A stretch of DNA of 64,000 nucleotides. Origin: Phymatolithon calcareum (lineage: Eukaryota; Rhodophyta; Florideophyceae; Hapalidiales). The notes beneath the pieces are model-generated. The model searched no databases. It saw only the letters and a program-made list of their open reading frames with translations, and had not been told where the DNA came from. The translations under genes were made by a program, and so were the position numbers. Positions 44,769-54,403 of this stretch are shown here, piece by piece (position 1 is the stretch's first letter; each line of letters opens with the position of its first letter). The stretch is from contig OZ345357.1 of assembly GCA_977006965.1 (NCBI GenBank), forward strand, positions 62,001-126,000. Reading direction: 5' to 3'.

Positions 44769-45931
44769 TCGCCGAATGCGGACTGTTTCGGTGGCCGTGG
44801 TAGCTTCCATTGAATGCCTTCTTTCTTGTGGAGCCGTCTGGGTCTTTAAGTATCGGACAACTCCTTCATTTAATCACTTTGTATGGCGACTACACTTTCA
44901 AAATCATCTTACGTTTAGAAGTAGTGGCGCACATATTACAGACATTGTGATAGCGAGGTAGGCTTGGAGACTGCCTGCCTTGACAGAAATAGAAAGATCT
45001 GCGGTTTTATTCCAAACACAAAAAACCGAAATTTTGGCGACTTTGCTTTCACGGCGTCCAACGGTCTAGCTCCCCAGAGAAGGCGAGCAGTGTCGCGCTT
45101 CTCCTTACTAGAGTTCCCGGACACCGTCCAGTAACTCTTAGGAACCTCCTCCCGGACAAGCACCGCTTGCCGGAGAACCGGATTGCCGTAGTTGTAGCCG
45201 TGCGATAGCTTCACTACTACTACAAAAGACTATGAAGGGTGGGTGGGTGGTCAACAAAAGAACGCGGGCTGCCAACTCGAAAAGCTCACCTGTCTAGCCT
45301 CCGCCGAGAAATCAGATATCGCACGAGCCCATTGTGGGAAAAGGACAGCCGGTGTACCAAAAAGCTCCTCACGCTGTTCGCTGCCTTACGTGCGGTTCAC
45401 GTCTCGGTTCAGGCACGTTCCGAAGTGCGTGCCTCCGTGTGAACGCGTCTGCAAGCTTGCGATGCGTGTGCTGGAGATCAAGGTTTCTTCAGCGTCTTGC
45501 TTGATATAGAGATTTCGATCGGCGAGGCTCGGACTCTAGAGCAGTTGCTGGCGACTGTGCGCGCCGGTGCGACTGTCGTGCAAGCTTTTGACTCTGCGCT
45601 GTGTGGCGCCGCGTTTTCAGCCGCTGGCGGGTGTGCGCGCCTGTGAATATGACGCACAAATTCTCGGCCTGTCGCAGCGCGGCGCCGCGTGGTGCTACCT
45701 GATGAGAGGGTCGCATGGAGAGCTTCTCGAAGGCGTTCTTGGCCCGGTCGTCATGCGCGTAACGGTTTTTCCAGGCGGCCACCGGTTGTGGCGGCCAGGC
45801 GCTGTCGGGCGACTTAGGTTGTCGCGGGAGTGTCTTTGCGCGTCGGGGCCTCTCGAATGCCGCTGTTTGCGCCCCGAGACGGTGTCGAACGGCTTGGCTC
45901 GGCATGGGAATCGCGCGCGCGCCGCCGCTCC
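44769..45931. other. intergenic stretch, GC-rich from about 45.5 kb
   Basis: No gene recognised. From about 45540 the base composition becomes GC-rich, with many CGCG and GGCG words, unlike the neighbouring DNA. Long ORFs there (45489-46133 minus, 45567-45935 plus) follow from the composition and repeats. Confidence 0.4.
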
Positions 45932-46053
45932 TTGACTGCCACTGGTTGCGGCTCCAAGACAGTCCTTGGTGTTGCCGATCAACGCCTGATCCTTGATTGT
46001 CACTTGTTGCGGCTCCAAGACTGTCTTTCGTATTGCCGATTAACGCTCGAATG
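45932..46053. repeat. two-copy 61-bp tandem repeat
   Basis: Units at 45932-45992 and 45993-46053 share TTGCGGCTCCAAGAC and TTGCCGAT. Weaker related words (CCGACTGTGGCGCCGAGAC near 46085; CCACCGGTTGTGGCG near 45780) suggest an older, longer array. Confidence 0.7.
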
Positions 46054-46453
46054 TCATCGCGGGTGGTCGCTTTCCGGCTGCCACCGACTGTGGCGCCGAG
46101 ACATAACAATGGGTATCGATCCATGCGGGTCACCGGTGGTAGTTATCTTGTAGAGGTGTGCATGCCATCATCGGTGGTCTGCACGCAAAGTATGATCTCA
46201 AGAGGTAGGTGATGGCAGGATTGAGGTGGGCAAATCTGAGAAGATCGCTGTACCTCCGCACCGTCTCTGGCCTTGCTGCTCTGACAATGGGTGTTCTTCG
46301 AAAAGGGTAGTCAAAAATTCATGTCGCGCGTATCAAGGAGGACGGGTTAATTGGAATATTTTGTGCAATCTGGATGATACGGGAAACTCTTGGTTCAGAA
46401 ACAATTTCCGACGAAGCAATCACAGCTCTAGAAGTACGATACTAATATGAGAG

Positions 46454-46773
46454 TGTAACGTACGCGTTGGTTGTGCGTCGTTAAGTGCGTGCGTGAAGGC
46501 ACACTAGAGGGCACCCCGCACAGTGAAGTCGTCTGTGCGGGTTCGTTTATTTGGAAACGTGTGCCCGTGGAGACGGTGAGTGTCTCCACTATTGTGTTGG
46601 GTTGTGTTGTGTGTTCGATGTTCTCGGTTGTTCCCCTCCTCTCTCTCTACTATGTGAACTTGGCGAGCAATTTCTACTAAAATCTCCCGGAGGTACTCAA
46701 CGATGATTGGCTAACGAGCAGTGAAAAGATCTCTCTGAGGTGCGCATCATAATGCCCACTAAAAGGCATTACA
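46454..46773 (-). repeat. solo LTR of the Ty3 family
   Basis: 320 bp, inverted relative to copy A. Ends are TGTAAC and ATTACA as read on the plus strand. Flanked by a 4-bp duplication AGAG (46450-46453 and 46774-46777). The three stem-loops of the LTR are preserved although loops differ. It is the product of LTR-LTR recombination. Confidence 0.93.
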
Positions 46774-47183
46774 AGAGTAACTTTTCAGACTTTTAAATCT
46801 GTATATATCTCGCTAACCACTAACAGCGAGTTTGTCAATCCGTTGGGGATCAACAGTCGACTGGAAGTACCGCTGCCTGTTAGCAATATCGACCGACTGT
46901 GAGCCAAAAAAGTCCACTGGTGCCGATTAAAAGCGGTGCGAAACGCTCTGACACTTCTGATACCTTTCGAGAATGTACTAGACAGCCAGAGGGAGATGGA
47001 GTGATGTAGAGACTACTTAGACGGTGATCGAAGTCTTTCTCGAGGAATTCACCACGATCTACTTTACCAACCATAAGCCAACCCCCAATGATTTCGAAAG
47101 ATATCTCTTCCCACGAAAGTTAGCAACGCATTCACACTGCCGAGCAACCATCAATTGCATACCATTGGCCTAGATTACTCCTG

Positions 47184-47330
47184 CCCAAGTCACTACATCC
47201 CTGCGGAGTTTCTGACCCAGCAGAGTTGGCGCACCTTCCCGAAGTCACTATATCCCATCGGAGTTTCTGACCATGCGAACTGTAAGACATCTTGCCGAAG
47301 CACTACATCCCTCCTGGAGCTTCTGTGTAG
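47184..47330. repeat. three-copy repeat of about 55 bp
   Basis: Units begin near 47184, 47238 and 47294 (CCGAAG(T)CACTACATCCC, then GGAG(T/C)TTCTG). A related unit lies at about 30200-30260, so this is a dispersed family. Confidence 0.7.
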
Positions 47331-47441
47331 AAAAATTGAATGTAAGTCCGGCATCTGCCGTCGTCTCATTAGGGAGCTCAACACATCGTTCAGTTCTAGG
47401 ATACTTACGACAGTACAAAATTCCAAATTAAAATATGCTTC

Positions 47442-47763
47442 AGTAATGCCTTTGAGTAGGCATTATGATGCGCACCTCAGTGAGATCTTTTTTAGTGCAC
47501 GTTAGCCAAGCATCATTGTGCACCTTCGGGAGATTTTAGTACAAATAGCTCGCTTAGTTCACGTAGCATAGTGAGAGGGGAAGGAACACCCAACACACAC
47601 CGAGCACACAACCAAGCACAACACAATAGTGGAGACACTCACCGTCTCCACAGGAACTCGTTTCCGAATAAACGAACCCTCACAGAAGACTTTACTGTGC
47701 AGTGTGCCCTCTAGTGTGCCTTCGCGACACACGTAACGACGCACTACTAACGTGTACGTAACA
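47442..47763 (+). repeat. 5' LTR of Ty3 copy B
   Basis: 322 bp, clearly diverged from copy A (for example an altered first base and changed loops), ending GTAACA. AATAAA and the terminal stem TAATGCC/GGCATTA are kept. It is followed by TGGTGGACC, the probable primer-binding site. Confidence 0.9.
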
Positions 47764-47931
47764 TGGTGGACCTTCTACGCCTTTTCAAACCTTGTGCATA
47801 GCTCTTGCTTTGCGCTCACCTCGTTGCACACTTTCCAGCTTCGCGCCTCGCAACGAACGCAAACGCCTTTTCGCCGTTTGGGTAATTTCCTGGTCGTCTT
47901 CCCGCCGTTTTGCTTCATCCTGTTTCACACC

Positions 47932-49127
47932 ATGGCGACGAACAATGCGGTGGAACAAAACTACATCGTTCTACAAATTATTGTCGCCCAGCAGAAACTC
48001 CCCGGGCAGACCTCTGTCGTCACCTCAATGTACGCAATCCGGTGGATATCGCTCGTCTCCTCACTGCCGAACTTCGGAACTGCCGTCCTATTCATGATGT
48101 CGTGGAGGAGCACATCGCGTCACATGAACTCACCGCTTGTCCGCAAACGCCTTGATGTCCTTTCTGTCTATTGGAATTCGCGCTCTCTAACGATCGCTTG
48201 TACTCCAAAACTAACTGCGAACCCCTCCAGCGCTCTTTCTCCTTATGTCAAACGTCCGACTATGGACGTCAATGTGCATTTGACCGCCCATTTAGCCAAG
48301 GAGGAAGACTTACTTCGCCGACGAGACATTCGCATGTCAATCGCCGCTCTTCACGAGGCAATGTACGGTACTACAACTCTGGCTGGAAAACACGTTTCAG
48401 GTGCCGTCGAAGAAGCATTTGTTGCTCGACTTTGCGACTCCTTACGTCCATCCGAGCCGGATTTGATCCAGCATTTAGACTGCTTAATCTTGTACTGGGG
48501 TGAGTCAAACTGGACTCTGACCGCTATTATTGAATCCATACGCTCGAACGAACCCGAGATGGACTCTTTACAGGCCTCTTCGTCATCTGCATATGTATCT
48601 GCCCTCATCAGACACTACCAGGCGAAGACTGAGACTCACTCATCTCGTTCTACTGCACGTGCCTACAATTTGTACGATCCCACTGCGTAACTACGTTCCG
48701 CTCGTCCCCGTCCTCTCTCTGACGAACTTCCGACCAATCAGCTCCGGTCTGAACATGTGTCTCGGGACAGTGACAATGCGACCCTCATTCAGTCGATTGC
48801 AAAGATTTCCTCCGTTGCAGACAGGTTGAAAAGTTTGCACGCCGACGGCAATCCGAATATGTGCCGGAGAAGTCCTAGAGGAAACCGAGACGCGCGTCAA
48901 CCCAACTGTCTGCACACTTTTTGCTCTGCGGGAGCCCTTCTCACCACATTTCTGACTGTTCAATCGAGGACGATGACGTCGCTGAGGATATGCGGGACAC
49001 GAACGCTGCACACCAAGGTTTCAATCCGCTTCCTCAGTATGCCGAGCACAGGTCTTCCCTCGCACATACATGGATATTACGCGAGACCCGTTGGCCTAAG
49101 TACTGGCTCCGCTCGCCTCACGCTTGA
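47932..49127 (+). pseudogene. gag: gag of Ty3 copy B, frameshifted
   Basis: Starts with the same MATNNAVEQNY as copy A. The reading shifts near 48000 and 48160, meets TAA at 48688-48690, and later continues in another frame (HISDCSIEDDDVAEDMRD), ending TGA at 49125-49127. The zinc-knuckle region is present but its first Cys codons are in a broken frame. Confidence 0.85.
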
Positions 49128-49308
49128 AACAATAGAATCGGCTGGCATCTCTCCTTGCCATGCCAGCCCGATCTAAGATCAATGGTCACTGTCCATCGAC
49201 TTAGGCCATATTGTTTGCGGTGTCTCCGCCTAGGCTCAGCTTAAATCGACCTCTAGTTTCAAGACATAGATCAAGCTCCTTAACTCGATTCATGGTTCTG
49301 TCACTGCC

Positions 49309-49671
49309 TTGGTTGACACTGGTGCCGAGCGTGTTCCAGAAAATGTGTTCCAAAGACAAATATCTGAGTCTCTTCGATCTCTCTCTCTGTCTCTCTGGTG
49401 CCAACGGGTCTCTTATCTCCGTCAAAGGCGCTTTTCGTTTTCTTTTCTCGCTCGAACATCGTATTTCTGTCACTACCGGTATATCGTCTGCGAAAATCTC
49501 TCACACGATGTTATACTCGGTTTGGACGTTCTCATTATCACTCGCGCTGTTATCAATTTGCACAACCAGTTCGTGCTGTTCGCTCTCCTGACCCATCCGT
49601 TTCTCCAGAGTACGCGTACATTGTCACTGTTCCTCTTCCGGAGACTTATCTCACACTTTCCGATGATGTGA
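49309..49671 (+). pseudogene. pro: retropepsin-type aspartic protease of Ty3 copy B
   Basis: One frame shows the active-site DTGA (49315-49326) and, further on, ILGLDVL, the second signature of retroviral proteases, at the expected distance. The enzyme would cleave the Gag and Pol polyproteins. It is out of frame with gag. Confidence 0.8.
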
Positions 49672-50199
49672 CAATTCTTCCTCGATAACAGCAACTCGTG
49701 GTGGCACAATTCTCATTTACACCGTGCCCTCCTGTAGTTTTGGCTTTACCGAACGTGGATTCCACAGCACAGTTCTACATCTGTGTCTCTAACGCCGTCT
49801 TCGACACATTGTGCGTTAATATGCACATAATGGTGGCAAACCCGATAGCGATTCCCGCAAGGCTCCCTAAGGGACTGCACTTGTCGTCGTCCACACTTTT
49901 CACGACCTCAAACTGGTACCTATTGGGACTATACCCATTTCCGAGCAACAGTCTGATTTATCTTGGTCCGACATACCCGCAGATGTGTCTTTACCACCCT
50001 CATCGCTTGAACCAGACGAAGCCTCTTTCCTTTTTGACGACAACTCGCCTACTCTCGACTACGATACTGCTCTCTATTCGAACCTGTCTGCTGAGCAGGG
50101 CAATCAACTCCGTGCCGTGCTTCAATCCAACCCAGACGATTTCGCACCGGAACCGTCCGCGCCGGAAACAATGGGAAATATCCTCTTCATCACAATCGA

Positions 50200-51639
50200 C
50201 ATTGGACCAGCGCATCCTATTTGCTGTCCTCCTTTTCCGTCGTCATCCACTTGCCCATCGACATATCGAAGAGAAAGTCCAACACATGCTGCAACAAGGT
50301 CTTATCGAGGAAAGTTGTTCCAACTGGTCTTTCCCGGTTGTTCTGGTGTCCAAGCCCAACGGCAAAATACGATTTTGCATTGATTCCGCCGCCTCAGTGC
50401 TGCCAATCTTCAAGCAGCGTTTAGGCTACCACGCTTGGGTGAAATTTTTGACTCTTTGCACAGCATGAGTTATTTCTCCACTCTTGACGCTGCTTCTAGG
50501 TTCCATCAACTGCCTATGGCCCGCTCATCTAGGGAGAAGACTGCTTTCTTCACTCGGTCCGGCCTGTATCAATGGCGCCGATTACCTTTCGGATGGATAA
50601 AAGCACAGGCAGTGTTCGAGCAGACCATGGACTACATTTTTCGCGGCCTCAGTTACCACTGCGCTCTCATCTACTTAGATGACATAATCGTTCTTTCTTC
50701 CTCGTTCGAGAATCATCTTCGCGATTTACGGGTTATTTTCAACCATTTGCGATACTTTAAGTGTCATCAGAACCTTCTAAAATGCAAGTTTGGTGCCGCC
50801 AATATCGAGTATTTGGGTCACGTAGTTACTCAACAAGGGAAACTTCTCAAACCCGCATTAGTCGACGCAGTCAAGAAATTTTCGTCTCCAGAACATACCG
50901 AAACACCCTCTGCCGGGAAGAAGGCTGTTAAAAGCTTCATCGGTCCCGCCAATTTCTACCGTCGATTCGTCCCTCGTTTCGCTCACATCGCTGCACCTTT
51001 GGTTCCTTTAAGCCGGAAGAATTTGGAATTTTTTTCGACTGCAGAACACGCAACTGCGTTTTCTGAACTTCAGAACCGCATTTCCCGCAGTCCTGTTCTC
51101 GCCTTCCCCAATGGAATAAACCGTTCATTCTCTCTACCGATGCGAGCGACATTGGCGTGGGCGCTGTGCTGCAACATGATGTCGACTCTGGCAAACTCAA
51201 GTCTGTTCAGTTTCTAAGTCACGCATTCAATGACCGTGAATCAGACTGGAGCACTCCCGAGAAAGATCTTTTCTCTTTCGTCCATGGGCTCAAGAAATTT
51301 CGCGTGTATCTTTTCGGATGCCCATTCGTCTGGCGCAGTGACGCCTCTTTCCTTCAGTGGCTCTCCACAGCGAAATCGTTGGCTCCCAAGTTGCTTGATT
51401 GGTAGCTCTTGTTTTCAAGCAACAGTTTTACTGTCGAACATGTGCCTGGGACCTGGAATCAAGTGGCCGACGATTTGTCCCGGAATCCTATTTCTTTGAG
51501 CTCAGTTTCTCCGATTATTAAGCATCCGCTCGACATTTTCTCGGTCTCGCACCCATCGTCGAGCAGCGCTTCTCCTACTGACGAAGACCTCTTCACCACC
51601 ACAAAGCTGATCTCCGAACAGTACCGCGATCCCTATTGA
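50200..51639 (+). pseudogene. pol: reverse transcriptase and RNase H of Ty3 copy B, frameshifted
   Basis: The first frame (to about 50400) gives QGLIEESCSNWSFPVVLV and SKPNGKIRFCID, the finger region. The next frame (50435-51130) gives the palm with YLDD at 50672-50683 and the connection block (SFIGPANFYRRFVPRFAHIA). The third (about 51130-51405) gives RNase H (GAVLQHD, FLSHAFNDRE, WRSDASFLQWL). The frame at 51409-51639 gives HVPGTWNQVADDLSR. Order and motifs are those of Ty3 pol. At least three frame changes and a TAG show it is dead. Confidence 0.88.
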
Positions 51640-51791
51640 CGAATGTGGCACGAGCGTCTGGGCAGAACTCAAGCGCTACTGCCACTCTCTCCGCCGGAGG
51701 CGCGTACTCTGCAACGTTGCCGCGATCAACTCAAGACTAAGCTACGATCTCATCGCCTTTCATCATCGTCGAAGGTATCCTGATACGTATC

Positions 51792-52042
51792 ATGGACTTT
51801 GCATCCTACTCTAAGATCCAGCAAGCAGGTGATCTTCCCCGATCACGTTCGTTCTTGCGCCCTGTCAATCCCCACTCTCTTCAGGCAATCTTACTTAAGC
51901 ACTTCCATCTACCGGCTCATCACCGCACTTTGCAAACTCTGCGTGATATGTCCCGAAATTTCTACGGGCCTCAGCCCTTCAAAGATGTTGTCATGTTCGT
52001 CTCATGCTGTCCCCCGTGCAATAGTCGCAACTCCAAGTTGTT
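51792..52042 (+). pseudogene. int: integrase N-terminal HHCC zinc finger of Ty3 copy B
   Basis: LLKHFHLPAHHRTLQTL followed by a SCCPPCNSRN pair of cysteines fits the H-x-H...C-x2-C finger. It is cut off before the catalytic core by the deletion junction. Confidence 0.75.
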
Positions 52043-52225
52043 CGAAATAGAGAGTCCTCTACCACGTTCAAGGGGATTGTAGAATATTTTGCCGATCTCC
52101 AAAATCTCACGGGAATCAAGTTCCCTGGTTAGTTTGAACACGTCTTCGAACACCACCGCTTCTGTTAACCCCATCGATAAGCAATTTGGCGGGTCAACTT
52201 TACTCCAGGGCGATCTTTGCACCAC
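52043..52225 (-). pseudogene. fragment of the antisense protease-like ORF in Ty3 copy B
   Basis: About 60 residues match residues 107-170 of the copy A antisense ORF (GLTEAVVFED, SREI(L/V)E(I/V)GKIFYNPLERG, RGLS). Only the N-terminal binding-like part survives; the proposed catalytic part is deleted. Confidence 0.8.
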
Positions 52226-52499
52226 TTGTGAACGGCGCGCCCGAAGATCAAAAATCGCACAAAAAATATCTAAATTCGAAGGTCACCTGCAAGACCTCAA
52301 ACCGTGACCCTCAAAACTGAAGATTTTCATTTTTCGTTCATTGTTGAGCGGTGCCGCTTCACTGTGATTATCTTTACATCATGCTCAATCAATCTGCTTT
52401 TCGTCTCACCAATCATTTCGATTCTTTTCATCGCAAATGGGTAATATTCTCCATTAGTATACGTATTTGATTTATTTATTCCTTCCAGACGGAAACCAA

Positions 52500-52995
52500 C
52501 TAGCAGAAACCAAGAGAAGTCGTTCGTATTTCGGCGCTCACACGGCTTGCACCGGCTTTCGTCGTGTGATATTCATCTTGGTCTCCACACCCCACAGCCA
52601 CAGCAAACCGCTGTGTTCTGGCTACGCTGTTCTTAGAGAACCGGCAATAGCCGACTTTGTTCTGACGAGGGTCAGGGATATTAGGGTAGTGGTAGGGTTT
52701 TACGGTTAGCCGACTCAAAAGTTGTTTTAGTGTTGAGAGAGGAGGGCCTCTTTCTGAGCATAGTCCTGCGGCTGGATATAAGCCCGGAACCTGGAGAGAA
52801 TAGCAGGTTTCATTGACTTTGGTGGAAAACCACTTTCGTCTTTTGCTCATTAAACTGGCATTTGTGCTCCTGGCCCTCCGTTGCTCAACAAGCTTCTTGA
52901 CCAGTAATGCCAACCACAGCGGGCGAATCTCGACAAAGACTTTGGCGTCACGTTTTCCACGTTCGATAAACAGAAAACCATGGTGAGGCTGATTT
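52500..52995 (-). pseudogene. tyrosine recombinase-like protein, C-terminal part
   Basis: Removing the nested insertion and one TSD joins 60319 to 53000 in frame, linking a helix with LLLLFDGYLP to this part (HHGFLFIERGKRDAK...). The region CYSLQVPGLYPAAGL sits where HxxR would be expected and lacks both catalytic residues, and the Arg of the first box (usually in GxRxxEL) is not visible. It is either decayed or wrongly assigned. It ends at a stop near 52500. Confidence 0.45.
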
Positions 52996-53192
52996 GCCAC
53001 AAGCAGACTTAGGTCATAATTAATTTCAATTCCCGTTTATTTCAATATTGAATAGGAATAGTCTATTGCAGAACCAAGAATAACTTCTTATTTCAGCACA
53101 CTACGTTGCCTATGTTAGCATCCAATCCAGTTTACAGAGCGATTTATAAAAATGTACTACGATGTTGACGCACGTTCAACCACGTTCCAAAC

Positions 53193-53517
53193 TGTCATGG
53201 AGCTGACATACACGGCGCATGGAAAGTTTCCCAGGATGGGAACCAAGGCACTCTGCAAATGCAGACACACTCCTGCACGCCCTTTTCTGGTACTATTTCT
53301 CCCGCGTTTACGTTTACGGTAACAATGTACGGATTAGGTAGTGTAGTTCAGCAGTTCCCCAAGTTCTGCAGTTCCCCAGTACTGTAGCTCTCCAGAGCAG
53401 TACATAAGCAACCTGCTGAGTCCTGAATAGCAGACTCGGCAGGGATAAGTAAAGTGGCAAGGTCAAGAACACTTTGCTGGCTTATCCCGCCTTTCACAAC
53501 TGGTCTTTTGGACGACA
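53193..53517 (+). repeat. 5' LTR of the copia element
   Basis: 325 bp. It differs from the 3' LTR at three bases that I can see. No obvious tRNA-complementary TGG follows it. Confidence 0.95.
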
Positions 53518-53593
53518 TTTGCAAATCAAATCTAAAAAACCCAAAACTACGCAACCAACCAAAAAAAAACCAACCATCCATCCATTCATCCAT

Positions 53594-53838
53594 CCACCAA
53601 CCTACCAACCTACCAACCTACCAACCTACCAACCTACCAACCTACCAACCTACCAACCTACCAACCTACCAACCTACCAACCTACCAACCTACCAACCTA
53701 CCAACCTACCAACCTACCAACCTACCAACCTACCAACCTACCAACCTACCAACCTACCAACCTACCAACCTACCAACCTACCAACCTACCAACCTACCAA
53801 CCTACCAACCTACCAACCTACCAACCAACCAACCAACC
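53594..53838 (+). repeat. CCTACCAA octamer satellite in the copia leader
   Basis: About 30 perfect copies of an 8-bp unit, flanked by CCATCCATT- and CCAACCAACC-type variants. It lies 76 bp inside the 5' LTR and upstream of gag. ORFs through it (YQPTNLPT repeats) are by-products. Confidence 0.95.
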
Positions 53839-54403
53839 ACCGTATAAGAATAAGCAAGTTTATCTGCTTGACGATCAATTTTGGAGAAAGTCCCTTTCTT
53901 TACTGATTTATTTCTTTAAAGAATTGTGACTTCTGGACAAAAGAGGATTCTAACAAATTTTGTTGCTTTCTCTTTGTTCACGGACAAAAAGTGAATCGAC
54001 AATCAGATAAAAGACAAGTGGTCAATCACCGTCGGAAACCGCCGCTCGCACGTTTACCGCCAGTCACGCTTCCACCATTTCAACCTTCATCCACCGGTCA
54101 TTATCATCAACCTTTCCCGTCAATCAACCATCCACCGGTCATTAGCATCAATCATCTATCCACCATTATTAAGGCATCATCTTCAATTCACGTGACAATT
54201 TCGTGTCGAAACATATCAAGAATAAGATTTTTGTTGAAATAAAATTTCCAGCTGTAATTCAGCATCAGCTCTATCTAGCTGATAACTTTTAAATCTTTTT
54301 TTAAAAAAAAACATTCCCGCTATAAAAAAAAGATTCTAAAGTTGGATTAATTTTATGATACAATATAACAATCAACAATTCTGTCAACACTGACAATATC
54401 ATC

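Larger units (their letters stand above)
47442..52247 (+). mobile_element. Ty3-type LTR retrotransposon, copy B (degraded)
   Basis: The same family as copy A, with a 5' LTR, gag, protease, RT, RNase H and integrase zinc finger, then a junction into the antisense ORF region. It stops matching copy A at about 52247, with no 3' LTR. Integrase core, AT-hooks, tandem hairpins and most of the antisense ORF are deleted; the junction is near 52035-52045. Many frameshifts and stops. It abuts the DIRS-like element. Confidence 0.9.

Noticed and set aside
45489-46133. 214-codon minus-strand ORF
   Set aside because: It coincides with a GC-rich repetitive island where long open frames are expected. Ala/Arg/Ser-rich product with no motif.
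52640-52700. Telomere-like words (TTAGGG, TAGGGTTT) on the plus strand
   Set aside because: Only a few irregular words occur, inside the decayed recombinase region. No tandem array.
53454-53929. Two overlapping 150-codon ORFs rich in YQPTNLPT
   Set aside because: They are translations of the CCTACCAA satellite, which stays open in more than one frame. No gene is implied.
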